A DNA stretch of 46,679 bases, taken from contig JAFEFT010000001.1 in NCBI GenBank assembly GCA_018240435.1, positions 1-46,679 of the forward strand, written 5' to 3'. The notes beneath the pieces are model-generated. The model saw only the letters and a list, made by a program, of their open reading frames with translations. It had not been told where the DNA came from and did not search any database. Source of the DNA: Pseudomonadota bacterium (GTDB lineage Bacteria; Pseudomonadota; Gammaproteobacteria; Xanthomonadales; Xanthomonadaceae). Below are positions 28,343-36,802 of this stretch, piece by piece. The number at the start of each line of letters is the position of its first letter. The stretch's first letter is position 1. The position numbers and the translations under genes are program-made.

Positions 28343-28850
28343 CGCGGTCGCGACCCTTGCGCGCGGCCGGTGGCAGGGGGAAGATCCAGGCAGTGACACG
28401 CAGCGTCGCTTTTTGACGCAACCGACATGGCGCGAACTGCGCCGACCCTGCCCGACGCCCGGCAATCGGTACCGAAGGATCCCCCCTGTTCCTGAAAGAC
28501 CCGCCGGGCGTCGGCATTTCTTGCACGATCGGGCGTCGTCACGAGGAAAATCCTGGCCGGGAGCCTCCCCCGAGACTCCCGGCCATGCCCCGTGGACGCC
28601 GTGGCCGTCCCTGTTCCCATCACCGGCCCGGTACGCGGCCTTGCCGGCCGCGGGTGCAGGCTATGAAAAGCACGATGCGTGCCAAGGCTCGCGGCAATGC
28701 TGCGCGCAGGCGTCGGCTCGCCGTTGCAAAGCGGCTTGCCCTGAGACGCGGTGCGGTTTTCCGTCGCCGCCGCCGTGACGGGTGCAGGTGCAGGTGCTTG
28801 AACCGCCGGCAGGCAAGCCCCATCCTGTTGCGGTGACCGACATCCTGCCC
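28343..28850. other. Gene-free stretch with strong hairpins
   Basis: I see no convincing gene in these 508 bp. Three inverted repeats stand out: CCGACGCCCGGC at 28452-28463 with its complement at 28503-28514; GGCCGGGAG at 28555-28563 with CTCCCGGCC at 28576-28584 (12-base loop); and a small GCGTC/GACGC pair near 28403-28420. A short open frame at 28585-28836 encodes an extremely Arg-rich peptide and is probably fortuitous. The stretch could hold a terminator for the lipoprotein gene, a small RNA, or the erpA promoter. Confidence 0.5.
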
Positions 28851-29204
28851 ATGTACCCCGACTCCGCCCAGCCGGTGGCGCCGCTGGCGTTCACCGCCGC
28901 CGCCGCGCGCAAGGTCGCCGAATTGGTGCGCGAGGAGGGTAACGCCGCGCTCAAGCTGCGCGTGTACATCCAGGGCGGCGGCTGCTCGGGCTTCCAGTAC
29001 GGGTTTTCGTTCGACGAGGAACAGGCCGAGGACGACATCGCCGTCCATACCGACGAGGCGACCTTGCTGATCGACCCGCTGAGCCTGCAATACCTGCTCG
29101 GCGCCGAGGTCGACTACAGCGAGAGCCTGCACGGCGCGCAGTTCACCATCCGCAATCCGAACGCGAAAACCACCTGCGGCTGCGGCAGCTCGTTCTCGGC
29201 CTGA
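28851..29204 (+). CDS. erpA: Iron-sulfur cluster insertion protein ErpA
   Basis: The 117-residue A-type carrier delivers Fe-S clusters to target apoproteins such as IspG/IspH. The three conserved ligands are Cys45 in [11 protein letters not shown] and Cys109 and Cys111 in [11 protein letters not shown]. The stretch [18 protein letters not shown] is typical of ErpA. Two starts are possible: ATG 28851 (used here) or GTG 28833, which adds six residues; neither has a good ribosome binding site. nudC follows after 16 bp on the same strand. Confidence 0.92.
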   Translation: MYPDSAQPVAPLAFTAAAARKVAELVREEGNAALKLRVYIQGGGCSGFQYGFSFDEEQAEDDIAVHTDEATLLIDPLSLQYLLGAEVDYSESLHGAQFTIRNPNAKTTCGCGSSFSA

Positions 29205-29220
29205 ATCACGTCCTTCGCGC

Positions 29221-30117
29221 ATGGACGAATTACCGCCCGATTACGCGTTTTCACAGCCGCCACCCGATCACGCCGACCATCTGCGCGACGATCCCGTGGC
29301 GCTGCGCGCCTTGTGGCCCGATGCCGGCGTGCTGTTGCTGGACGAGCACGGCAACGTCGCGGCCAGCGCCGATGGTCAGCGCCTGGCGCCGTTGCGCGGC
29401 GCCGAACTGGCCGCGCAGATGCCCGACACGGCGCTGTTTCTGGCCCTGCACGAGGGCCGCGGCTGGTTCGCCTTGACCACCGCGACGTCGGTGGCCGAGG
29501 CCGGCACCCGCATCGACCTGCGCGCGGCCGCACTCGCCCTGCCCGCCTTCGAGGCCGGCCTGCATGCGCAGGCGCGGGCGCTGGCGCACTGGCAGGCCAG
29601 CCATCGCCATTGCCCGAGCTGCGGCCACGCGCTGCGACCGATCCGCGCCGGCCACGCCGCGCGTTGCGATCATTGTCAGTGCGAACACTATCCGCGCACC
29701 GATACCGCCATCATCGTCGCGGTCAGCGATGGGTCGCGGCTGTTGCTGGGTCGCCAGGCGACATGGCCGGCACGGCGCTATTCGGTCATCGCCGGCTTTC
29801 TCGAACCCGGCGAACGGCTGGAAGACGCGGTCGCACGCGAGGTCGCCGAAGAAGCCGGCGTGCGCGTGCGGTCGAGCCGCTATGTCGGCTCGCAGCCGTG
29901 GCCGTTTCCAGCCAACTTGATGGTCGGATTCGAGGCCGACGGCGAGCCCGACGAGCCGCGTTTCGGCGGTGAACTGGAAGATGCGCGCTGGTTCACCGCC
30001 GCGCAGATCCATGCCGGCGTGGCGGCCGGTGAACTGCTGCTGTCGCCGCGCTTGTCGATTTCGAGCTGGCTGATCCGGCGCTGGCTGGCCGGTCAAGGCG
30101 CGCCGCTGGCGAGGTGA
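29221..30117 (+). CDS. nudC: NAD+ diphosphatase (NADH pyrophosphatase)
   Basis: The 298-residue Nudix enzyme cleaves NADH/NAD+ to NMN(H) and AMP and, in E. coli, removes NAD caps from RNA. The zinc ribbon uses Cys131, Cys134, Cys149 and Cys152 (CPSC and CDHC). The Nudix box GFLEPGERLEDAVAREVAEE AGV spans 192-214. The SQPWPFP array (224-230) that defines the NudC subfamily is present, followed by NLMVGFEA. It probably shares a transcript with erpA. Its last codons (encoding APLAR and the stop) are repeated 3.16 kb downstream, after the sigma/kinase genes. Confidence 0.95.
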   Translation: MDELPPDYAFSQPPPDHADHLRDDPVALRALWPDAGVLLLDEHGNVAASADGQRLAPLRGAELAAQMPDTALFLALHEGRGWFALTTATSVAEAGTRIDLRAAALALPAFEAGLHAQARALAHWQASHRHCPSCGHALRPIRAGHAARCDHCQCEHYPRTDTAIIVAVSDGSRLLLGRQATWPARRYSVIAGFLEPGERLEDAVAREVAEEAGVRVRSSRYVGSQPWPFPANLMVGFEADGEPDEPRFGGELEDARWFTAAQIHAGVAAGELLLSPRLSISSWLIRRWLAGQGAPLAR

Positions 30118-30129
30118 ACGTGCGCGGGT
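30098..30129 (+). repeat. Left 32-bp direct repeat flanking the sigma/kinase pair
   Basis: The 32 bases starting GCGCGCCGCTGGCGAGG, which include the nudC stop, recur at 33255-33286 with two substitutions (C to T at 30106, G to A at 30126 relative to the right copy). Confidence 0.85.
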
Positions 30130-30210
30130 GGTACGTGGCCGCGCGCGGGGCGTTGTCCGCTGTCGCGTTCTTCCGCGTGGCACTATTTATAGAAAAAGTC
30201 GAGACGAACC

Positions 30211-30945
30211 ATGAAGAGCTCGGTGAATTTCGCGACCACGAGCTGGAGCTTGGTTCTGGCTGCTGGCGAACGCGGCTCGGTGAAAGCCGAGCAGGCGCTC
30301 GAACGCTTGTGCGCACTCTATTGGTATCCGATTTTCGCCTTTGTGCGGCGACAGGGTCATGGCGCAGATGCGGCGCAGGATCTGACACAGGGTTTCTTCA
30401 GCGTTCTCATCGGCAAGGGCGAAATCGCCCGCGCCGACAGGGCGCGTGGGCGTTTCCGCTCGTTCCTGCTGGCGTCATGCCAACACTTTCTTGCCAACGA
30501 ACGCGATCGCGATCACGCGCTCAAACGTGGCGGCGGTGTCGTTTCGGTGCCGATCGATATCGTCGCGGCCGAGCAGCGCTACGAACGGGCACTGGGGCAC
30601 GCCGAAACACCCGAACGCTTCTATGATCGGCAGTGGTGCCTGACTCTGCTCGATGCCGTGCTGGACGATGTGCGTGCGCATTATGTCGCGGCCGGGAAAG
30701 GCAGGATCTTCGATGTGCTGAAGGTCTTTTTGACGGGAAACGAGGATGCCGGAAGCAGCGCGACCATCGCCCAAGAACTGGGAATGACGGCCGGGACCGT
30801 CAAGGTCGCCATCCATCGCCTTCGTCGTCGTTACGGCGAAGCGCTACGCGTGCGCATCGCCGATTGCGTGAGTACCGACCAGGACATCGAAGACGAGATC
30901 CGACACCTGCTTGCATCCCTCGGCCCGGCGCAAGAAGGCCTGTAA
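30211..30945 (+). CDS. ECF-type RNA polymerase sigma factor
   Basis: The 244-residue protein has the two-domain layout of an extracytoplasmic-function sigma factor. Region 2 is around 26-75 (ALYWYPIFAFVRRQGHGADAA, then DLTQGFF and RFRSFLLASCQHFLANE). Region 4, a helix-turn-helix, is around 185-220 (IAQELGMTAGTVKVAIHRLR). A longer-than-usual linker and N-terminus recall sigma factors of Planctomycetes and Myxobacteria that are paired with Ser/Thr kinases. The next gene, 44 bp downstream, is such a kinase; there is no anti-sigma gene, so control by phosphorylation is plausible but inferred. The upstream ACTATTTATAGAAAAAG is unusually AT-rich for this locus and may be its promoter. The pair lies between direct repeats. 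Confidence 0.88.
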   Translation: MKSSVNFATTSWSLVLAAGERGSVKAEQALERLCALYWYPIFAFVRRQGHGADAAQDLTQGFFSVLIGKGEIARADRARGRFRSFLLASCQHFLANERDRDHALKRGGGVVSVPIDIVAAEQRYERALGHAETPERFYDRQWCLTLLDAVLDDVRAHYVAAGKGRIFDVLKVFLTGNEDAGSSATIAQELGMTAGTVKVAIHRLRRRYGEALRVRIADCVSTDQDIEDEIRHLLASLGPAQEGL

Positions 30946-30989
30946 TCTTTCGGACGGGTTGCTTCATGCAAGGGCAGGAGGAACCCACG

Positions 30990-33218
30990 ATGAACACCAA
31001 GACCTGCTCGGCCTGCCGCGCCGAAATCCAGACCGACCATCCGCACGGACTGTGCGCTGCCTGCCTGCTGAAGAACGCGCTGGCACCGCAAGCCGCGTCG
31101 CTCTACACCACCCTCGCATGCGCGTCGTGTCATGGCATGCTCGCCGCCGACGCGCGTTTTTGCGCCCATTGCGGCGCGCCGGTGCCGGTCGATCCGGCGT
31201 TCGCGGGGGAGGCTGATCCAATCCGCGTGGCACTCGAGACCAAGCTGCAAGGGCAGTACCGCATCATTCGCCTGCTGGGCACGGGCGGCATGGGCTCGGT
31301 CTATCTCGCGCGCGATCTCGTGCTCGATCGTGAAGTGGCGATCAAGGTCGTCAAGGCCATAGGCGACTCGGCCGAGCTGTACGACCTGTTTCGCCGCGAG
31401 GCCCGAATCGTGGCCCGCCTGACGCATCCGAACATCGTCCCCCTGCACGCCTTCGGTGAGGTTGCAGGCATGCCGTACTTCGTCATGGGCTATGTACGTG
31501 GCGAAGCACTGGCGACCCGCCTGCGCCGCGACGGACGGCTGTCCGAGGAGGATGCGCGCCGGGTCATCGCCGAAATCGCCGACGCATTGAACCACGCGCA
31601 TCGTCAGGGCGTCGTCCATCGCGACGTCAAGCCCGACAACGTGTTGCTCGAAGATGAATCGGGACGGGCATTGCTGACCGACTTCGGTATCGCCAAAGCG
31701 CTGGGCAAGGCGGAAACCGTGGCAGCGCCAGGCAGCATCATCGGCACGCCGCATTACATGTCGCCCGAACAGGCCTCCGGCCACGCCATCGTCGATGGAC
31801 GCAGCGACATCTATTCGCTGGGGATCATGGCTTACCGGATGCTCGCCGGTCGTCACCCGTTCGATGGCAGCGAGCCGGCGGACATTCTGACCCAGCATTT
31901 GACGCAGGCACCACCACCTCTGCGTTCGCTGGCGCCGGCGTTGGCGGACTCCACGGTGCAGGCGGTGGAGCGTTGCCTAGCCAAGGATCCGGCGCAACGC
32001 TGGCCGGATGCGCGATCGCTCAAACTGGCGCTGGGAAAGATCGAAGAGGCGCAGCTTCCCGATCTGCTCGACGATGTGCAAGGCAGCGGCATCTGGCTGC
32101 TGACGTACGCAACGATCTGCCCGGCCGTCATCAATATCGTGATGATTGCGTCCGGCGTCGTGCCGTCGCCGCATGGATGGTGGTCGCCCTTCACCCAGCT
32201 GATGCTTTTCGTGGCGTGGCCGGTGTTGTTCTACATCGCTCACGTCCTGCGTCTGCGACGAAAGGGATTTCCGTTCGCGCAATCGCAACGCGCCATCTGG
32301 CGGGAGCCGGTGTGGTGGCCGTTCTGGTATCCGCGATCGTTGCGACGTCGCGGCAACGTAAGGGACAGGCTTCCGGTTTCGGTGCGGCGGGTTCGCGGCT
32401 GGTGGGCAGCTGGCGGGATCGTTGTCCTATCGTGTCTGGATTTGTTCGCGGGCGCGGTCAAGGTCTGGGCGTCCACGGCGGGCAGTGCGTTCGGAAACGG
32501 CTGGGGTGCATTCGCCGTCAACGTCGGGCCGGGGCTGATGTTCCTAATCGTTTATTTCGTCCTCATGGCCAGCGCGATGCGCGAACTGCGCCGGATGGGG
32601 CTGGGATCGGCCGACAGCAACCGCGTGTTGTACGTGTCGTTGAACCGCGCGCACTTCTGGGACCGGCCGCAGATTGCCGACGTACTTGCGCCCGTGCCGC
32701 AGATCGATGGCAGCCGGAACGCCGACACCCCGAATGACCATTTGCAAGCGATCCTGCGTCATGCCGATGCCATGTCGGGTACGCTGCAACCGCTCGGCGC
32801 GCAAGCTGCTGCTGCCGCTCGACAGATCATCGCATCGATCGACGAGATCGACCGGCAGATCGCCCGGCTGGCGCAGAACATGGATCCGGACGAAGCGGAT
32901 CGACTCGCGACGAAGATCGAATCGCTCACAAACGCCGATGGATCGGACGATGAGCAGGCTTCGATGCGGGTTCTTCTCGAAAAGCAACTCGAACTGGTTC
33001 GCCAACTTTCGACCCGGATCGAAGATGCGACGGCGCGTCGCAGCCGGCGCGTCGAGATGCTCAAGATGCTTCGTCTGCATCTGGCATCGCTGCTGGTGCC
33101 TTCGAAAGAAGGCCCCGCCGACGTGCGTTCAACCAGCGATCGCGTGCAGGCGCTGTGCGAGGAAATCGAAGGGCGTGCAGAGGCGAAATTCGCGGCGAAA
33201 GCCGACGGAGAACATTGA
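30990..33218 (+). CDS. Zinc-ribbon, membrane-anchored Ser/Thr protein kinase
   Basis: The 742-residue protein begins with two zinc-ribbon-like Cys pairs sets (Cys6, 9, 22, 25 and Cys44, 47, 58, 61). A complete Hanks-type kinase domain follows at about 90-350: glycine loop LLGTGGMGSVYLA, Lys119 in VAIKVV, HRDVKPDN (210-217), DFG (231-233) and SPE (258-260) with the GTPHYM activation segment. After it come four hydrophobic segments (about 365-390, 405-425, 470-490, 500-525) and a helical C-terminal region with coiled-coil character (IASIDEIDRQIARLAQN and on). All catalytic residues are present. AGGAGG at 30976-30981 fixes ATG 30990; an in-frame ATG at 30966 lacks such a site. It probably phosphorylates or senses for the sigma factor encoded just upstream; this is inference. 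Confidence 0.9.
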   Translation: MNTKTCSACRAEIQTDHPHGLCAACLLKNALAPQAASLYTTLACASCHGMLAADARFCAHCGAPVPVDPAFAGEADPIRVALETKLQGQYRIIRLLGTGGMGSVYLARDLVLDREVAIKVVKAIGDSAELYDLFRREARIVARLTHPNIVPLHAFGEVAGMPYFVMGYVRGEALATRLRRDGRLSEEDARRVIAEIADALNHAHRQGVVHRDVKPDNVLLEDESGRALLTDFGIAKALGKAETVAAPGSIIGTPHYMSPEQASGHAIVDGRSDIYSLGIMAYRMLAGRHPFDGSEPADILTQHLTQAPPPLRSLAPALADSTVQAVERCLAKDPAQRWPDARSLKLALGKIEEAQLPDLLDDVQGSGIWLLTYATICPAVINIVMIASGVVPSPHGWWSPFTQLMLFVAWPVLFYIAHVLRLRRKGFPFAQSQRAIWREPVWWPFWYPRSLRRRGNVRDRLPVSVRRVRGWWAAGGIVVLSCLDLFAGAVKVWASTAGSAFGNGWGAFAVNVGPGLMFLIVYFVLMASAMRELRRMGLGSADSNRVLYVSLNRAHFWDRPQIADVLAPVPQIDGSRNADTPNDHLQAILRHADAMSGTLQPLGAQAAAAARQIIASIDEIDRQIARLAQNMDPDEADRLATKIESLTNADGSDDEQASMRVLLEKQLELVRQLSTRIEDATARRSRRVEMLKMLRLHLASLLVPSKEGPADVRSTSDRVQALCEEIEGRAEAKFAAKADGEH

Positions 33219-33254
33219 TTCGCGCGTCTGGTGGAGGCGAAGGCGAGTCGATCA

Positions 33255-33286
33255 GCGCGCCGTTGGCGAGGTGAACGTGCGCAGGT
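33255..33286 (+). repeat. Right 32-bp direct repeat flanking the sigma/kinase pair
   Basis: This copy (GCGCGCCGTTGGCGAGG and on) matches 30098-30129 at 30 of 32 bases. It repeats the nudC 3' end, including its stop, in a place where no nudC gene exists, 36 bp after the kinase stop. Confidence 0.85.
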
Positions 33287-33320
33287 CAGGCTAGAATCGC
33301 GGCATGCACCGAGCGCCCGC

Positions 33321-34208
33321 ATGTCCTTCGCCCTGATCGCCGTCGTCATCGTCCTGCTGGTCGGCCATGCCGCGCCGGCGCTGATGGCGTTGCGCCGGTT
33401 CGAGTGGCTGGTGGCGTGGCGGCGCTACCTCGAAGCGGCCTCGGCGCCCGACGGCGCGCTCACCGGCCGGCTCGGGCTGGTGTTGATGGCGGGCCTGCCG
33501 GTGTTGCTGGTGGCGCTGTTGCAGATCGCCCTGCGCGAGCCGTTGTGGGGCTTGCCCGGATTCGTGTTCGCGACCTTGCTGCTGTTCTGGTGCTGGGGGC
33601 CGCGCGACCTGGATGTCGATGTCGAGGCCATCGTCGAGGCGGGCGATGCCGATGCGCGTCGGCAGGCGACGGCGCACCTGCTGCACGAGCCCGGCGAAGC
33701 GCTGCCCGACGGCCACACCCTGGTTGCGGCGGTATTCGAAGGCGCGCTGCGGCGCTGGTTCGCGCCTTTGTTCTGGTTCGTGCTGCTCGGCCCGGCCGGG
33801 GTGCTGACGTATCGCATCTTCGCCCAGCTCGGAGTCGACCCTGCGCACGCCGAGGCAACCCCGACGCAGCGCGAGGACGCGCGCTGGCTGCTGTCGGTGC
33901 TGGACTGGCCGGCGGCGCAATTGATGGCATTGGCGCTGGCGCTGGCGGCCAATTTCGATGCGGTGTTCAGTGCCTGGCGGCAATGGCACGCGGAAGGCTG
34001 GCGGTTGGACAACGGCTTTCTCGCCGCCGCCGCGCGTGCCAGTGTCGACATCGAAATCGCCGAACACGACACCGACCTGCCCGAAGCCGACCTCGCTACC
34101 GCCACCCCGGCCTTGCTGGAGCTGCGCGACGCGATGAGCCTGGTCTGGCGGATGTTGCTGTTGTGGCTGGCGGTGCTGGCGATGTTCGTGATCGCACGCT
34201 TGTTCTGA
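33321..34208 (+). CDS. AmpE-like regulatory/membrane protein
   Basis: The 295-residue integral membrane protein has about four to five hydrophobic segments (start MSFALIAVVIVLLVGHA, then LGLVLMAGLPVLLVALLQIAL, FAPLFWFVLLGPAGVLTYRIF and the terminal MLLLWLAVLAMFVIARLF). The blocks FAPLFWFVLLGPAGVLTYR, SVLDWPAAQLMALALALAANF and GPRDLDVDVE match the AmpE/CobD-like family seen near ampD and ribosomal or membrane genes. AmpE is a proposed membrane sensor in beta-lactamase induction; that role is not shown here, as there is no ampD nearby. Before the sigma/kinase insertion it probably followed nudC directly. It is convergent with the MFS-acyltransferase gene, 45 bp away. Confidence 0.78.
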   Translation: MSFALIAVVIVLLVGHAAPALMALRRFEWLVAWRRYLEAASAPDGALTGRLGLVLMAGLPVLLVALLQIALREPLWGLPGFVFATLLLFWCWGPRDLDVDVEAIVEAGDADARRQATAHLLHEPGEALPDGHTLVAAVFEGALRRWFAPLFWFVLLGPAGVLTYRIFAQLGVDPAHAEATPTQREDARWLLSVLDWPAAQLMALALALAANFDAVFSAWRQWHAEGWRLDNGFLAAAARASVDIEIAEHDTDLPEADLATATPALLELRDAMSLVWRMLLLWLAVLAMFVIARLF

Positions 34209-34253
34209 TCTTCCTGCGATGGGTTGCGCGCGGGCGACGGCTCCGACCGGGGC

Positions 34254-36131
34254 TCAGGCCATCTCCCCGCGCAGCGTGCGCACTTGCGTTTCCAGCGCGG
34301 CGGCGGTGGCCGTTGTCCCGTCCACCGGCGCGCCGACGATCAGCTCCACGCGCGCACGCAGCCGCCGCGGCATTCTCAGCCGGCGCAGCTGCGAGTCGCG
34401 GCGGCTCCACATGCTCGCCCACATGCCGCGCAGCGCCAGCGGGATCACCGGCACCGGGCGGCGGGCGAGGATGCGTTCGACGCCGCCGCGGAAGGGCGCG
34501 ATTTCGCCGTCTTTCGTCAATGCCCCTTCGGGGAAGATGCATACCAGTTCGCCTTCGGCCAGCGCCGCATCGACGGCATCGAAGGCGCGTTGCATCAGTT
34601 CCGGATCTTCCTTGGCGCTGGCGATCGGGATCGCCTTGGCCGCCTTGAACATCCACGCCGCGCAGGGCGTGTTGAAAATCTTGTGGTACATCACGAAGCG
34701 CGCCGGTCGCGGCACCGCGCCGCCGATCAACATCGCGTCGAGATAGCTGACGTGGTTGCACACCAGCAGCGCCGGGCCTTCGTCGGGGATGCGCTCGATG
34801 CCGTCCACCCGCAATCGGTACAGCGCCCGGCCCAGCATCCAGCAAAAAAAGCGCATGCCGAATTCGGGCACCAGGGTGAAGATGTAGATCGCCACCAGCG
34901 CATTGAGCACGGCGGTCGCCAGCAGCAGTTGCGGCACGCTCAGGCCGAGCTTGAGCAAGCCCAGCCCGAACAGCGAAGCCAGCACCATGAACACCGCGTT
35001 GAGGATGTTGTTGCCGGAAATCACCCGCGAGATTTGCTCGCGCGGCGTGCGCGACTGCACCAGCGCGAACAGCGGCACGATGTAGAGGCCGGCGAACACG
35101 CCGATCAGCAGCAGGTCGATGCAGATTCGCCAGTGGCCGGGCTGGGCGAGGAAGGCCAACGCGCCCAGTTCATGCACGCGCGCCGGCGTGTGGCAGGCGA
35201 AATACAGATCGATGCCGAGCACCGTCAGGCCGAGCGAACCCAGCGGTACGAGTCCGATCTCGACCGTCCGCCCGGATAATTTCTCGCACAGCAGCGAGCC
35301 GATGCCGGTGCCGATCGAGAACAGCGCCAGCGCCAGCGTCTCGACGCTGCCGCTGCCGCCGAGGTAATCCTTGGTGTAGCTCGGTAGCTGCGCGGTGAAC
35401 ACCAGCCCGAAGAACCAGAACCACGAGATGCCCAGCACCGAGTTGAACACGGTGCGGTTTTGCGCGACGAAGCGCAGCGAACGCCACGTGGCGCGCGCGA
35501 TGTTCCAGTCGAACGGCAGTTCGGGCGCGGTCGCCGGTGCCGGTGGTATCTGCCGGCTGCACAGGTAGCCGACGATGGCGACGGCGATCACCAATGCCGC
35601 CGCGGCCGGCGCGCCCCAGATCGTCATCGCCACGCCGCCGCCGATCATGCCGATCAGCACCGCCATCGACGTACCCATTTCCACCAAGCCATTACCGCCG
35701 ACCAGCTCGGCCGGATGCAGCACCTGCGGCAAGATCGCGTACTTGATTGGCCCGAACAGCGTCGAATGCAGGCCCATCATCACCAGCACCGTCAACAGCA
35801 GCGGTACGCTTTTTGCGTAGAACGCATACGCCGCCAGCGCCATCGCCGCGATCTCGAACAACTTCACGTAGCGGATCAGCCGCGTCTTCTCGAACTTCTC
35901 GGCGATCTGCCCGGCGCTGGCCGAGAACAGGAAGAACGGCAGGATGAACAGTGCCGGCGCAAGGTTGGAGTAGAACGACACCGCGCCGTCGCTGAGCCCG
36001 ATCTGGAATCCGACCAGGACGATCAACGCTTGGCGGAAGGCGTTGTCGTTGAACGCACCCAGCGCCTGGGTGAGGAAGAACGGCGCGAAGCGGCGCTGGC
36101 CGAGCAATTCGAATTGGTTGTGACCGGACAT
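34254..36131 (-). CDS. MFS transporter-acyltransferase fusion (LplT-PlsC type)
   Basis: The 625-residue protein joins an N-terminal major facilitator domain of about 420 residues, like the lysophospholipid flippase LplT (QALGAFNDNAFRQAL near the start, GLHSTLFGPIKYAILPQ in the middle), to a PlsC-type 1-acylglycerol-phosphate acyltransferase domain. The acyltransferase motifs are NHVSYLD (459-465) and FPEG (533-536). It likely takes in lysophospholipids and re-acylates them at the inner membrane. Many homologues carry a third, AMP-binding acyl-ACP synthetase domain as in Aas; that domain is absent here, and no separate gene for it lies nearby. ATG 36131 was chosen over an upstream TTG. Confidence 0.9.
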   Translation of the reverse strand: MSGHNQFELLGQRRFAPFFLTQALGAFNDNAFRQALIVLVGFQIGLSDGAVSFYSNLAPALFILPFFLFSASAGQIAEKFEKTRLIRYVKLFEIAAMALAAYAFYAKSVPLLLTVLVMMGLHSTLFGPIKYAILPQVLHPAELVGGNGLVEMGTSMAVLIGMIGGGVAMTIWGAPAAAALVIAVAIVGYLCSRQIPPAPATAPELPFDWNIARATWRSLRFVAQNRTVFNSVLGISWFWFFGLVFTAQLPSYTKDYLGGSGSVETLALALFSIGTGIGSLLCEKLSGRTVEIGLVPLGSLGLTVLGIDLYFACHTPARVHELGALAFLAQPGHWRICIDLLLIGVFAGLYIVPLFALVQSRTPREQISRVISGNNILNAVFMVLASLFGLGLLKLGLSVPQLLLATAVLNALVAIYIFTLVPEFGMRFFCWMLGRALYRLRVDGIERIPDEGPALLVCNHVSYLDAMLIGGAVPRPARFVMYHKIFNTPCAAWMFKAAKAIPIASAKEDPELMQRAFDAVDAALAEGELVCIFPEGALTKDGEIAPFRGGVERILARRPVPVIPLALRGMWASMWSRRDSQLRRLRMPRRLRARVELIVGAPVDGTTATAAALETQVRTLRGEMA

Positions 36132-36221
36132 GCGCAAGATCCCCAAGGCTCGGCCGCAGTGTAGCCGGGCCGATGGATGCAGCGCGCCGACGTTGGCGGG
36201 GTAGGGCGGTGCGATGCCGCA

Positions 36222-36250
36222 GGTAGCGCGTGGGTCGACTGCGCGCTACC
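36222..36250. other. Hairpin (9-bp stem)
   Basis: GGTAGCGCG at 36222-36230 is matched by CGCGCTACC at 36242-36250, with an 11-base loop. It lies between the MFS-acyltransferase start and the end of doc. No T-run follows. Confidence 0.4.
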
Positions 36251-36280
36251 CACGTGTTTGGATGCAGGGTCGCCACGGCG

Positions 36281-36303
36281 CGCGCTGCGGTATCCGCAGC
36301 GCG
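36281..36303 (-). terminator. Hairpin downstream of doc, possible terminator
   Basis: CGCGCTGCGG, a three-base TAT spacer and CCGCAGCGCG form a perfect 10-bp stem, 58 bp beyond the doc stop. The absence of a T-run leaves its role as a terminator unproven. Confidence 0.35.
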
Positions 36304-36360
36304 ACTTTCCGGACGCTGCGATCTGCGTGAGGCCCGGCGGCGAGGACCGCGCTGGTCGAT

Positions 36361-36795
36361 TCAGCGCGCGCGGCGGTAGCGGTCCGGTGCTTCGTGCACG
36401 GCCTTGCCGGTTTCCAGTCGCAGCCGCGGGCGCAACCAGGCGGCGAAATCGGCTTCCGCGAGGCTGCCGTCGGCGAGGCAGAGCATTTGCAGGTATTTTT
36501 CTTCCTCACTCGCCGCCAGCATGGCATCGTTGATGGCGAGGAAGACGCGATAGCACACGTGCGCGGTGCGCTTGTTGCCATCGACGAAGGGATGATTGCG
36601 CGCCAGGCCGAAAGCCAGGCTGGCGGCGAGGTCGGCCAGGTCGGGTGGCGGCTCGCCATAGGCGAACAACTGCCGGGGCCGCGCCAGCGCGGACTGCAGC
36701 AGGGATTCGTCGCGCACGCCGTCGCCGCCGCCGTGTTCGGCGAGCTGGCGCTGGTGGATGGCCAGGGCGAGCTCGCGCTCGATCCAGACGATCAT
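36361..36795 (-). CDS. doc: Type II toxin, Doc/Fic family
   Basis: The 144-residue protein is a Doc-type Fic-fold toxin. The core motif reads HPFVDGNKRTAH (68-79), matching HxFx(D/N)xNKR. P1 Doc, the model member, phosphorylates elongation factor Tu and so blocks translation; the same is expected here. The stretch RDESLLQSALARPRQLFAYGE is conserved in chromosomal Doc proteins. The antitoxin gene lies 7 bp upstream on the same strand, so the two form an operon. The short arginine tail DRYRRAR ends the protein. The family call is strong; the toxicity is untested. Confidence 0.92.
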   Translation of the reverse strand: MIVWIERELALAIHQRQLAEHGGGDGVRDESLLQSALARPRQLFAYGEPPPDLADLAASLAFGLARNHPFVDGNKRTAHVCYRVFLAINDAMLAASEEEKYLQMLCLADGSLAEADFAAWLRPRLRLETGKAVHEAPDRYRRAR

Positions 36796-36802
36796 GGCGT
36801 GA

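Noticed and set aside
28585-28836. Small Arg-rich open frame, possibly a basic DNA-binding or ribosomal-like peptide
   Set aside because: Composition is almost entirely Arg/Ala/Cys as expected of random GC-rich sequence, no ribosome binding site precedes it, and no family is recognised.
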